A stretch of 64,000 bases of DNA from Streptomyces dangxiongensis (GTDB lineage: Bacteria > Actinomycetota > Actinomycetes > Streptomycetales > Streptomycetaceae). Location of the stretch: NCBI RefSeq assembly GCF_003675325.1, contig NZ_CP033073.1, positions 186,001 to 250,000 on the forward strand, read 5' to 3'. Of the stretch, positions 34,924-43,339 are shown piece by piece; position 1 is the stretch's first letter; each line of letters opens with the position of its first letter. Both the position numbers and the translations under genes were made by a program. Under the pieces are notes generated by a model. It had not been told where the DNA came from. It did no database searches and saw nothing but the letters and a program-made list of their open reading frames with translations.

Positions 34924-35751
34924 ATGGCCTCCCGTACGCCCACGACTTCCGGTCGCCGCTGGGGTTCCACCCTCGCCGGTGTGCTCATCCTGTGCGTGAT
35001 GCTCTTCCCGCTGTACTGGATGCTCGACACCGCTCTCCAGCCCGCGTCGGGACTGCTCCAGGTCGATCCGGTGCCGAGCCGCCCGGACCTGTCCGGCTTC
35101 TCCAAGGCCCTCGGTGACCAGGGCGGGCACCTGCTGACCTCCCTGGCCGTCTCGCTCGGCGCGGTCGTCCTCTGCCTGGCGGTCTCCGCGCCGGCGGCGT
35201 ACGGACTGGCCCGGTTCGGGCTGCGGGGCACCCGGACGATCGTGTTCGGCACCCTGATCACCCAGATGGTCCCGGGCATCGTCATCGCCAACGCGCTGTA
35301 CGACTCGTACGTCGAACTGGGCTTGGTCAACTCCTACTTCGGGCTGATGCTGGCGGACTCCTCGCTCGGCATCCCGTTCTCCATCGTGCTGATGCGGTCC
35401 TTCATGCTGTCGATCCCGGGGGAGGTCGTCGAGGCGGCGCAGATGGACGGTGCCGGGCCGGTGCGGACGTTCGTGCGGGTGGTGCTGCCGATGAGCCGCA
35501 ACGCGCTCATCACCTCGGGCCTGTTCGCGTTCCTGTTCTCGTGGAGCGACTTCATGTTCGCCCTGACCCTGAACACCACCGACGACGTCAAGCCGGTCAC
35601 GCTGGGCATCTACCAGTACATCGGCGCGCACGTCGGCGACTGGGGCTCGGTGATGGCCGCGTCCGTCCTGTCCGCGGTGCCGGCGGCGATCCTGCTCGTC
35701 CTCGCCCAGAAGTACATCGCCGCCGGCATCACCGGCGGTTCCGTCAAGTGA
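34924..35751 (+). CDS. Sugar ABC transporter permease, MalG-type (system 1)
   Basis: 275 residues, six spans, with the EAA loop EVVEAAQMDGAGPVRTFVRV and the typical LFPLYWMLDTALQP near the N-terminus and FLFSWSDFMFALTL in the fifth span. It starts five bases after the MalF-type gene. No ATPase follows; as in other streptomycetes the shared MsiK ATPase probably energises it. Immediately downstream is the broken GH1 gene. Confidence 0.93.
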   Translation: MASRTPTTSGRRWGSTLAGVLILCVMLFPLYWMLDTALQPASGLLQVDPVPSRPDLSGFSKALGDQGGHLLTSLAVSLGAVVLCLAVSAPAAYGLARFGLRGTRTIVFGTLITQMVPGIVIANALYDSYVELGLVNSYFGLMLADSSLGIPFSIVLMRSFMLSIPGEVVEAAQMDGAGPVRTFVRVVLPMSRNALITSGLFAFLFSWSDFMFALTLNTTDDVKPVTLGIYQYIGAHVGDWGSVMAASVLSAVPAAILLVLAQKYIAAGITGGSVK

Positions 35752-35781
35752 CCCGCACCTCCTTCGGGACGGGCCCCTCTC

Positions 35782-36050
35782 ATGAGTGACTTCCCCATGT
35801 TCCCGCCCGGCTTCGTCCTCGGCGCCGCGACCGCCTCGTACCAGATCGAGGGAGCGGTGCGGGAGGACGGCCGCGGCCCGTCGATCCGGGACACCTACCG
35901 CCACACCCCCGCAGGCGGTTCGGGATCGTCCGGGTCGACTATGACACCCAGGAACGCACCCCCAAGGACAGCTACCGCTGGTACCGGGCGATGATCCCCG
36001 CACAGCCCCGCCGACCGGGTCCGCCGCCCCTGGGTGTCCGCGAGGGCTGA
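35782..36050 (+). pseudogene. GH1 beta-glucosidase, middle deleted
   Basis: ATG 35782 encodes [20 protein letters not shown] and [17 protein letters not shown], the unmistakable N-terminus of GH1 enzymes. At about 35915 the sequence jumps, in another frame, to [20 protein letters not shown] and [10 protein letters not shown], the extreme C-terminus of the same family, ending TGA 36048-36050. About 380-400 residues, including both catalytic glutamates, are gone. The gene was the fourth of the importer operon (30 bases after the permease), so the system originally coupled import with beta-glycoside cleavage. Confidence 0.9.
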
Positions 36051-36062
36051 ACGCGGTGTCCG

Positions 36063-36881
36063 TCAGGTGGGCGAGACCTTCGTCTCGCTCAGGGCGTAGA
36101 AGTGGACGGGCGAGTTCGGCCGGAAGCCGATACGGGGGTACACGGGAGCCCCGGCCGCGGTCGCGTGCAGGGTGGCGCGGGTCAGGCCGGTGGCGCGGGC
36201 GCCCTCGTACAGGGCCTTGCGCGTCACCGCCTCTGCGTAGCCCCTGCGCTCCCACCCCGGGGCGGTGGCGACGAGGACGACGAAGAGCCGGCCCTCCGCC
36301 TCGACCGTTCCCGCGCACGTCACCGGGACACCGTCCCGTACCCCCAGGTAGGCGTGCACCTGGCTCTTCCACGCCGCGGACCCGAGCAGCCCGTCGCGGC
36401 CGGCCTCCAGCGGGAACCCGTAGGCGCGTGAGTTCAGGTCCGCGTACGCCCGGAGGTGTTCGTCCGTGGTCACGCGGACGAACGTCAGCTCGGGGTGGGA
36501 CGGTTCGGGGACGGGGAGGAGGTCTCCGGCCATGCCGGTGCCGGAGAAGGCGTACACGAGGCCCGCCCGCTCGGCCGCCGTCCGCACGTGCCCGAGTGCC
36601 CCGTCACCGAGGAGGTCCTCGAAGAGCCACAGGAATCCGGGGTGTGTCTTGGCGCGCATGATGTCCGCGGCCCGGCTCAGTCGTCGCCCGGCGAGCGCGG
36701 CGTCCGCGCCGACGTCCGTCAGGGTGACGCAGTTCCAGAAGGGGAACCGGCAGTCGGCCCAGCGGACGGCGATGCCCGGAAGGTCCCGCACATCGGCGCC
36801 CGCGTCGCGGTCGAGCACCAGCGCCCGCCAGACGACGGTGAGTTGTTCCATCGATTCGACCGCTTCCGTACGATCCCTCAT
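36063..36881 (-). CDS. GNAT-family N-acetyltransferase
   Basis: 272 residues. The C-terminal half carries the acetyl-CoA motif VVLVATAPGWERRGYAEAVT (residues about 200-220, matching the R/QxxGxG/A signature) and ATLHATAAGAPVYPRIGFRP near the end. The N-terminal half (AVRWADCRFPFWNCVTLTD) is a divergent GNAT-like domain, giving the two-lobed arrangement of several Streptomyces acetyltransferases. The start at 36881 overlaps the end of the radical SAM remnant by four bases. Substrate unknown. Confidence 0.83.
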   Translation of the reverse strand: MRDRTEAVESMEQLTVVWRALVLDRDAGADVRDLPGIAVRWADCRFPFWNCVTLTDVGADAALAGRRLSRAADIMRAKTHPGFLWLFEDLLGDGALGHVRTAAERAGLVYAFSGTGMAGDLLPVPEPSHPELTFVRVTTDEHLRAYADLNSRAYGFPLEAGRDGLLGSAAWKSQVHAYLGVRDGVPVTCAGTVEAEGRLFVVLVATAPGWERRGYAEAVTRKALYEGARATGLTRATLHATAAGAPVYPRIGFRPNSPVHFYALSETKVSPT

Positions 36882-37312
36882 CGTTCTCCCGGGTGGTGGA
36901 GTTGCCGCTGTCCGCTTCCCGGCCACGCTACGTCAACGGGCGGACGCGCAGGGTCGTTCCGGTGCGCCGGGACACGTTCCGGGACACCGCCGGCGAAGAC
37001 GTCGTACAGCGGGAGCGTCTCCAGGTGGACGTAGCCGATGTGACAGTCGCGCACCGCCAGGGGGCAGGGGCACGGTCGCAGGGCCGCGCGGTAGGAGCCG
37101 TCGTAGAGGTTGCCGAGGCCGGCGCGCACGAAGTGGCAGCGGCGGACGGTGCCGTCGTCGTCGACCGAGATCACCGACTCGCCGGTGCGTCAGGGCAGTG
37201 CAGCGCAGGTGTGCGGGTGCCGGCCGTAGGGGAAGGGAGGGTCCAGCCGGGTCCGCGCGGCGGCGTCCGCGTCGTCGTACGTGTGGCCCCCGGCGGCGTT
37301 CACCCACACAAC
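36878..37312 (-). pseudogene. STM4011-type radical SAM protein, 5'-truncated with stop codon
   Basis: The frame encodes VVWVNAAGGHTYDDADAAAR and FPYGRHPHTCAALP, then TGA at 37190-37192 where relatives have Cys, then RTGESVISVDDDGTVRRCHF, GNLYDGSYRAALRP and HIGYVHLETLPLYDVFAGG. This is the C-terminal third of the STM4011 family of radical SAM proteins. The iron-sulfur CxxxCxxC core is missing, one C-terminal Cys is Arg (CPLAVRDCHIGY), and the original stop appears lost, since the frame runs on to overlap the next ATG. None of the usual partner genes (STM4012-4014) is nearby. Confidence 0.75.
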
Positions 37313-37473
37313 GCGGACTGCCGGGACGGTCCCGCAGGCGATGCCGGTGGCCGGCCCCGCTGCCGCTGCCTTGCAGGCGGTGGCGCGCGCCCTGGGAACG
37401 GACCGGCAGGCGGGACACCGGTTCGGTGTCCGTTCGGCGCCGGTGGTCGGCCGGGAACGGGACCGGACGGTTC

Positions 37474-38436
37474 CTACCGCTGTGGGCCGGGGCGCGGGTG
37501 CGCGGCGGAGAACGCGTCCCAGTCGGCGTGCCCTCCGGCGCCCAGCACTTCCACGTCGTCCGCCAGTCCCGCCCCGGAACGTGCCCGGAGTTCGCGCCGG
37601 GCGAGCCGGGCGACCAGGGCGGGGAAGAGCGGCCTCAAGGGCTGGCACCAGCGCAGCCACGGCGGGGCGTAGACGTGGTGGGCGCGGTGCAGGACGCCGG
37701 TGGTGAGCCAGTCGGCCACCTGCGCGGGCGTGTGGACCCGGCGTGCGAACCAGGGCTGGTTCTGGCGCAGGGCCCGCAGGACGGGATGGTCGTCGATGCC
37801 GCTGATCATGTCCGTGCCGGTCCAGTGGAGGTAGGCGATGCCGACGGCGACGCCGTCGGGTTCGACCTCGCCGCGCAGCGCCTGGGCGAAGGATTCCACG
37901 CCCGCCTTGGAGGCGCAGTAGGCGCTCATCATGGGGGCGGAGCCGAAGGCCGCGGTGGAGGCGATCTGGAGGAAGTAGCCCCGTGTGCGGGTGAGTTGCG
38001 GCAGGAAGGCCCTGGCGGTGTTGGCGGCGCCGACCAGGTTGACGTCGATGACCCGTTGCCACAGGCCGGCTTCCGTGCGGCTGAACGGGCCGCCGACGGC
38101 GATGCCCGCGTTGGCCACGAGCACGCTGGCCGGGCCGAGCTGTTCGGCGACCTGCCGGGCTGCACGGTCGAGCGCGGCACGGTCGGTGACGTCCGCTTCG
38201 ACGCAGAGGCTCGGCGAGGGCAGGGCCGCGGCCGCCTGCCGCAGGGTCTCCGCTTCACGGCCGAGCAGCGCCACCTTCATCCCGGCGCCGGACAGGCGCC
38301 GGGCGAGCGCCTCACCGACTCCCCGGGCCGCTCCGGTGACGACGGCGACGCGTCCCTGCAAAGGTGTGCCATGACCGGGGGCCTGCCCGCCGGTGCCCGC
38401 GATGTCGCGCATCCGATCCTCGTGTTCGTCGGCCAC
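37474..38436 (-). CDS. Short-chain dehydrogenase/reductase
   Basis: 320 residues of classical SDR type: NAD(P)-binding TGAARGVGEALARRL (about residues 34-48), the structural VANAGIAVGG, the catalytic Ser in QIASTAAFG and Tyr/Lys in YCASK (about residue 170). A C-terminal extension of about 100 residues (QPLRPLFPALVARLARRELR) suggests membrane association, as in SDRs acting on lipophilic substrates. Preceded by a short hydrophilic N-terminus. Substrate unknown; no operon partner on this strand. Confidence 0.9.
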   Translation of the reverse strand: MADEHEDRMRDIAGTGGQAPGHGTPLQGRVAVVTGAARGVGEALARRLSGAGMKVALLGREAETLRQAAAALPSPSLCVEADVTDRAALDRAARQVAEQLGPASVLVANAGIAVGGPFSRTEAGLWQRVIDVNLVGAANTARAFLPQLTRTRGYFLQIASTAAFGSAPMMSAYCASKAGVESFAQALRGEVEPDGVAVGIAYLHWTGTDMISGIDDHPVLRALRQNQPWFARRVHTPAQVADWLTTGVLHRAHHVYAPPWLRWCQPLRPLFPALVARLARRELRARSGAGLADDVEVLGAGGHADWDAFSAAHPRPGPQR

Positions 38437-38845
38437 CCGCGGTGGCGTTCTCTACGGCACTACCCGGAACGGACGGATCTGGCTCTCCGCCATGCGGAGT
38501 GACCGGGCTGAGCCAGGTCGGGGACGGCGTGACCGTAGAGCCGGCGGGCGTCACCCGTCTGCGTTCGCGCTCGGCCATCGCGATCCGCGTCATGGGCGTT
38601 GGCGACCCGCGTCACTGGCGTTCGCGGCTCGCCACGAAGGGCGCGAGCCCGCCTTCGCCGGCCTCGACGCCGACGCCCCTGGCCCCGGCACGCCGGCCCC
38701 CACCCCGCACCCTGGACACCCGGCCGACCGATGCCGTCAGTGGGCCGGCCGCCCGGCGACGGCGGTTTTCGCGCGCCCTGACCCCTTTGTGCCGCTCGGG
38801 CGTTGCACGGTGTGCGTCGGCCGGTCACAGAGTGGTTGAGACCTC
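38437..38845. other. Region without recognisable gene
   Basis: About 400 bases between the SDR gene and the promoter of the second importer. Six-frame translations give only Arg/Pro/Gly-rich shadow sequences with no family likeness or ribosome sites. It could be a fully eroded gene. Confidence 0.4.
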
Positions 38846-38875
38846 TTGTGGGCGTGTTCATGATGTCTCTAGCCT
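38846..38875 (+). promoter_or_regulatory. Promoter of the second ABC importer
   Basis: TTGTGG (38846-38851) and TAGCCT (38870-38875) with 18-bp spacing give a good housekeeping-type promoter 65 bases before the ATG. The inverted repeat at 38904-38920 lies just downstream of the expected start point. Confidence 0.5.
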
Positions 38876-38903
38876 CCTTGGTGTTGTGCAGAGCGAAACC
38901 GTC

Positions 38904-38920
38904 ATTGCACATACTGCAAT
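38904..38920. promoter_or_regulatory. Perfect inverted repeat ATTGCACATACTGCAAT (operator)
   Basis: Six-base arms ATTGCA/TGCAAT around a five-base spacer, 20 bases before the ATG of the binding protein and just after the promoter, so a bound repressor would block transcription. AT-rich symmetry like this is rare in 73%-GC DNA. No regulator gene is adjacent. Confidence 0.6.
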
Positions 38921-38940
38921 ACACCTCGGAGGAGTACTCG

Positions 38941-40239
38941 ATGAAGCTGTCCGTCCGTCTTGCCGGATTCACCGCGCTCGCCGTCACCCTGGCCACCGCC
39001 TGCGCGCCCCAGACCTCCGGCAACTCCTCCTCGGGCAAGGACGAGAAGACCGGCACTCTGCGCGTCTGGCTCTTCCAGGAGGTCGACAACCGGCCCAAGC
39101 AGCGTGTCGTCGACGCGGTCCTCGCCGGCTTCGAGAAGGCGCACAAGGGCGCCGAGGTCACCGTCGAGTACATCCCGGTGGAGACCCGCGCCCAGCGCAT
39201 CAAGGCCGCCTTCAACGACCCGAAGTCCGCGCCCGACGTGATCGAGTACGGCAACACCGACACCGCCGGCTACGTACGGGACGGCGGACTCGCGGACGGC
39301 ACCCGGGACTTCAACGCCTGGAGCGAGGCCGAGGACACCGATCCGACCGCCCGGCAGTCGGTCACCGTGGACGGCAAGGTCTACGGGGCGCCGTACTTCG
39401 TCGGTGTCCGGGCGCTGTACTACCGGACCGACATACTCGGCGAACTCGGCCTCGGCGTACCGAGGTCACAGGCCGAGCTGGTCTCCACCGCGCAGCGGAT
39501 CCGGGCCGCCAGACCTGACCTGTACGGTCTCGCCGTCGGCGGCGCCTACACGTACGGCGCGATGCCGTTCATCTGGGCCCACGGCGGTGAACTGGCCACC
39601 GGCAAGAGCGGTTCGTACGCCTCCGTCATCGACAGCCCTGCCGCCCGGAAGGGCATCGAGGCGTACACCTCCCTCTTCGGCGACGACAACTGTCCCGCCG
39701 CCAAGTGCGCGGGCATGGGCGGCAACGACACGGTGACCGCCTTCGCCTCCGGCAAGGCGGCCATGGCGATCGGTGGCGACTTCAGCCATGCCGCGGTGGA
39801 AGCCGGGAAGGTCGGGGGGAAGTACGCGGTGGTGCCGCTGCCGGGGGTGAAGCCCGGCTCGATCGCGCCGGCGTTCGCGGGCGGCAACAACATCGGCGTC
39901 CTGAAGAGCACGTCGCACCGCACCCTCGCCGTGGAGCTGATGAAGCGGCTGGCCTCGAAGCGGACGCAGGGCCGCCTCTTCGACGCCATGGGCTTTCTCC
40001 CGACGTTCGCGGACGTACGGCAGCAGGCCGCGGCCAAGAAGCCGTACGTGAAGCCGTTCGTGCGGACCCTCGCCGCCGGCACCAAGTTCGTGCCGGCCTC
40101 GCCCGCGTGGGCACAGATCGACTCCTCACTGGTGCTGCCGACCATGTTCCAGGAGATCGTCAGCGGCAAGAAGGACGTGACCGCCGCCTCCGCCGACGCG
40201 GCGAAGAAGATGAACGACGCGTTCGGATCCGTGGGATGA
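38941..40239 (+). CDS. Sugar ABC transporter substrate-binding lipoprotein (system 2)
   Basis: 432 residues, start ATG 38941 after GGAGG. The signal peptide ends in the lipobox TAC of LATAC, followed by a Ser/Gly linker. Family 1 binding-protein features include LRVWLFQEVDNRPKQRVVDA, APDVIEYGNTDTAGYVRDGG, GVRALYYRTDILGELGLGVP and AAMAIGGDFSHAAVEAGK. It begins the second importer operon, which has no glycosidase beside it, so the sugar cannot be named. Confidence 0.93.
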   Translation: MKLSVRLAGFTALAVTLATACAPQTSGNSSSGKDEKTGTLRVWLFQEVDNRPKQRVVDAVLAGFEKAHKGAEVTVEYIPVETRAQRIKAAFNDPKSAPDVIEYGNTDTAGYVRDGGLADGTRDFNAWSEAEDTDPTARQSVTVDGKVYGAPYFVGVRALYYRTDILGELGLGVPRSQAELVSTAQRIRAARPDLYGLAVGGAYTYGAMPFIWAHGGELATGKSGSYASVIDSPAARKGIEAYTSLFGDDNCPAAKCAGMGGNDTVTAFASGKAAMAIGGDFSHAAVEAGKVGGKYAVVPLPGVKPGSIAPAFAGGNNIGVLKSTSHRTLAVELMKRLASKRTQGRLFDAMGFLPTFADVRQQAAAKKPYVKPFVRTLAAGTKFVPASPAWAQIDSSLVLPTMFQEIVSGKKDVTAASADAAKKMNDAFGSVG

Positions 40240-41282
40240 CGCGGCTGACCGACGCCGCTCCCCCGCCGGAGCGGGGCGGCCCGACGACCACCGCCGGACG
40301 GCCGAGGGTCACGCGGCCGGGCCGGACGACGGCGTCCGTCCCCGCCTCGGGCAAGTCGGCGCGGCCGTACGCTCCGGCTCCCGAGCGGCCCCGCCGGTGG
40401 CCACGCCCGCGCGGGGGCTGGACCCCCTGGCTCTACCTCGCCCCCGCCCTCCTCGTCCTCGGCGGACTGCTGGTCTACCCCGTCTACCAGCTCGGGCTGA
40501 TGTCCGTGCTCCACTACACCCAGGCCCAGGTCAGCGGCGGCGAACCGACCAGCTTCCGGGGCCTGGCCAACTACACCGAGCTGTTCGCCGACGACCAGTT
40601 CTGGCAGGTGCTGCTGGCGACGGTCGGCTTCGCGGCGGCCTGCGTGCTGTCCACGCTGGCGGTGGGCTGCGCGCTCGCCGTCCTGCTCACCCGCGTCCGC
40701 GCCGTCCCGCGACTCGCGCTGATGCTGGCCGCGCTGGGGGCGTGGGCGACGCCGACGGTCACCGGTTCCACGGTCTGGCTGTTCCTCTTCGACCCCGACT
40801 TCGGCCCGGTCGACCGTCTCCTCGGGCTCGGCGACTTCTCCTGGACCTACGGCCGTTACAGCGCCTTTCTCCTGGTCCTGCTCGAAGTGGTGTGGTGCTC
40901 CTTCCCCTTCGTGATGGTCACCGTCTACGCCGGCATCCGCGCCGTGCCGGGCGAGGTACTGGAGGCCGCCGCCCTGGACGGCGCCTCACAGTGGCGGATC
41001 TGGCGCTCGGTGCTGGCCCCGGCCCTCGGGCCGATCCTGGTCATCGTCACCGTCCAGTCCGTGATCTGGGACTTCAAGGTCTTCACCCAGATCTACGTGA
41101 TGACCGACGGCGGCGGCATCGCCGGCCAGAACCTGGTCCTGAACGTCTACGCCTACCAGAAGGCGTTCGCGTCCTCGCAGTACAGCCTGGGCTCGGCGAT
41201 CGGCGTGGTGACGCTGCTGATCCTGCTCGCCGTCACGCTCGGCTATCTGCGGCTGCTGCGCCGCCAAGGGGAGGAACTGTGA
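40236..41282 (+). CDS. Sugar ABC transporter permease, MalF-type (system 2)
   Basis: 348 residues. An unusually long, Pro/Arg-rich cytoplasmic N-terminus (about 62 residues) precedes six spans starting WLYLAPALLVLGGLLVYPVY. EAA loop: EVLEAAALDGASQWRIWRSV. ATG 40236 overlaps the binding-protein stop (ATGA) and the stop overlaps the next GTG, so the three genes are translated together. Confidence 0.93.
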   Translation: MTRLTDAAPPPERGGPTTTAGRPRVTRPGRTTASVPASGKSARPYAPAPERPRRWPRPRGGWTPWLYLAPALLVLGGLLVYPVYQLGLMSVLHYTQAQVSGGEPTSFRGLANYTELFADDQFWQVLLATVGFAAACVLSTLAVGCALAVLLTRVRAVPRLALMLAALGAWATPTVTGSTVWLFLFDPDFGPVDRLLGLGDFSWTYGRYSAFLLVLLEVVWCSFPFVMVTVYAGIRAVPGEVLEAAALDGASQWRIWRSVLAPALGPILVIVTVQSVIWDFKVFTQIYVMTDGGGIAGQNLVLNVYAYQKAFASSQYSLGSAIGVVTLLILLAVTLGYLRLLRRQGEEL

Positions 41283-42157
41283 GCAGGGGAGGAGCCTCGG
41301 GCGGGGTGACCCCGCGTCCTGTACGTGGTCCTGTGCGGCGCCCGTGGCGGCTGGCGGCCGAGGCGACCGCGCTGCTGACCGCCGCGGTCGTCGCCTTCCC
41401 CCTCTACTGGATGGTGCTCAGCGCGTTCCGGCCGGCCGAGGAGATCGAGTCCACCCGGCCGAGACCCTGGACCTCTTCCCCGTCGCTGGACTCCTTCCGG
41501 CGCGTTCTCCGACAGCACGAGTTCGGCCGGTACTTCGTCAACAGCCTCGTCGTCGCGGTGAGTGTCGTGGTCGCCTCCGCGCTGATCGCCTTCCTAGCCG
41601 CGACCGCCGTGACCCGCTTCCGGTTCCGCTTCCGCACCACCCTGCTGATCATGTTCCTGGTGGCGCAGATGGTGCCGGTGGAGGCGCTCACCATCCCCTT
41701 GTTCTTCCTCATGCGCGACTTCGGCCAGCTCAACACGCTGGGTGCACTGATCCTGCCGCACATCGCCTTCTCGCTGCCGTTCGCGATCTGGATGCTGCGG
41801 GGGTTCGTGAAGGCCGTGCCGGAGTCGCTGGAGGAGGCGGCCTACCTGGACGGGGCGAGCCGCGCGCGCTTCCTGTGGCAGATCCTTCTTCCGCTCGTCC
41901 TGCCGGGCCTGGTGGCCACGAGCGTGTTCTCCTTCATCTCCGCCTGGAACGACTTCCTGTTCGCCAAGTCCTTCATCATCAGCGACACTTCGCAGTCGAC
42001 CCTGCCGATGGCGCTGCTCGTCTTCTACAAGCCCGACGAGCCGGACTGGGGCGGGGTCATGGCGGCGTCCACGGTGATGACGGTGCCGGTGCTGGTGTTC
42101 TTCGTACTCGTACAGCGACGCCTGGTCTCCGGGCTGGGCGGAGCCGTGAAGGACTGA
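41279..42157 (+). CDS. Sugar ABC transporter permease, MalG-type (system 2)
   Basis: 292 residues from GTG 41279 (GTGA overlap). Six spans: VVAFPLYWMVLSAFRPAEEI near the N-terminus, the EAA loop SLEEAAYLDGASRARFLWQI and FSFISAWNDFLFAKSFI. No ATPase gene follows, implying use of a shared ATPase. The operon ends here; a 90-base gap leads to the convergent EF-hand gene. Confidence 0.93.
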   Translation: MSRGGASGGVTPRPVRGPVRRPWRLAAEATALLTAAVVAFPLYWMVLSAFRPAEEIESTRPRPWTSSPSLDSFRRVLRQHEFGRYFVNSLVVAVSVVVASALIAFLAATAVTRFRFRFRTTLLIMFLVAQMVPVEALTIPLFFLMRDFGQLNTLGALILPHIAFSLPFAIWMLRGFVKAVPESLEEAAYLDGASRARFLWQILLPLVLPGLVATSVFSFISAWNDFLFAKSFIISDTSQSTLPMALLVFYKPDEPDWGGVMAASTVMTVPVLVFFVLVQRRLVSGLGGAVKD

Positions 42158-42248
42158 CGGGCGAACGCGTCCGGACCGGGAGGCCACCGGGAGTTCTTCC
42201 TCTCACCGCCCAGGCGCCGGCCCGGTCAGGGGCCTCGGCCGGACCGGT

Positions 42249-42755
42249 TCAGCGGACGGCGACCAGGGCGTCGTACATGGGCGATGTGCCCTCGCTGACG
42301 AAGGCACGGATGGCGGAGAGGTACTCGTCACGGTCGACGCGCCCGTCGCCGTCGGCGTCCAGCGCGTCGAACGCCTCCCCCGCGTTGCCGGCGCTGTTGC
42401 CCAGGACCTCCCGCAGCCGGGTGAACTCCTCGCGGTCCAGCATGCCGTCGCCGTCGGTGTCGGCGAGGTCGAACAGGGAGCCCAGGGCCTGCCGGCAGAC
42501 GTCGTCGAAGGTGTGGGCTCCCGCCCAGGCCGCGTACTCCTGGAAGGTCACCCTGCCGTCTCCGTCCGCGTCCATCGAGTCGTAGACGCGTTCGTGCCGG
42601 CTACGGGCGACGGCGACGAGCGGGTCGTTGACACCGCGGCCCAGCCTCGCCGCCGCCCGGTCCGGGCGGGTCAGGTACTCGTCGCGGGTGATCACACCGT
42701 CGTTGTCCGCATCCAGCGTGCGGAAGACGCGGTCCCTCGCGGCCATGACGTCCAT
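42249..42755 (-). CDS. Four-EF-hand calcium-binding protein (calerythrin-like)
   Basis: 168 residues with four canonical EF-hand loops: DADNDGVITRDE (about 15-26), DADGDGRVTFQE (about 61-72), DTDGDGMLDREE (about 98-109) and DADGDGRVDRDE (about 132-143). All have acidic residues at positions 1, 3, 5 and 12, so all four should bind Ca2+. The order and length match bacterial calerythrin/CabB-type proteins, which buffer or sense calcium and are linked to aerial growth and spores in Streptomyces. No signal peptide, so it is cytoplasmic. Confidence 0.93.
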   Translation of the reverse strand: MDVMAARDRVFRTLDADNDGVITRDEYLTRPDRAAARLGRGVNDPLVAVARSRHERVYDSMDADGDGRVTFQEYAAWAGAHTFDDVCRQALGSLFDLADTDGDGMLDREEFTRLREVLGNSAGNAGEAFDALDADGDGRVDRDEYLSAIRAFVSEGTSPMYDALVAVR

Positions 42756-42921
42756 AAGGCTCCCTCACCCGGACTTCGGAGACGATCCAGAAAGTCACTA
42801 TAAGCACGGAATCGAGCGCGGAACGTGATGACAGTCCGCCGCGCACCAAGAACGCCCCGGCGGCGGGATCGCCGGTGACCGCTCCCGGACACTGCCTCAG
42901 ATCAGGGAGCGACCATGCGCT

Positions 42922-43011
42922 AAACCGGTTTTGTAAAGTCGGACAACACGGGCAGGCTCCCAAGTCAATTTCACCACCGTCAACTGAACTCGAACTAAAC
43001 TTAACCGGTTT
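42922..43011. promoter_or_regulatory. Two AACCGGTT operators before the mannanase gene
   Basis: AAACCGGTTT (42922-42931, perfect 10-bp palindrome) and TAACCGGTTT (43002-43011) stand in AT-rich DNA upstream of the promoter at 43023. Matching sites lie between the beta-mannosidase and importer genes (48412-48421, 48522-48532). The centre-CG palindrome is typical of LacI-family operators, pointing to the adjacent LacI regulator. Confidence 0.65.
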
Positions 43012-43022
43012 GGTTCGAATGG

Positions 43023-43051
43023 TTGTCCCCGCGACAGTCTCGTTCTAGCCT
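43023..43051 (+). promoter_or_regulatory. Promoter of the mannanase gene
   Basis: TTGTCC (43023-43028) and TAGCCT (43046-43051) with 17-bp spacing, directly after the second operator. The expected start leaves a 5'-UTR of about 280 bases, unusually long, in which no gene is seen. Confidence 0.5.
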
Positions 43052-43339
43052 CTCTCCCAGCCGTCGACGAAGGGGATTTCGAGCCACCCATCTCCTGGCG
43101 AGGTCTCGTGGGTGTCCCTCTTCGGCGATCAGCCGTCCCGCTGCCCGGTGCGAGCCGCGAACCAACGCCCGGGCAGCGGGATCTCAACCGGGCTCGCTCC
43201 TTGCCATTCCGGACCGTCGGCGCCCCGCCGGGACCGGACGGACGAGCCGGACGCACAGCCATGCAGTGAACGGCCGTGCCGTGCGCGCCGGAGACGTCCT
43301 CGTGTCCGGCGCGCACGCGCCACCATCCTGGGAGCAGTC

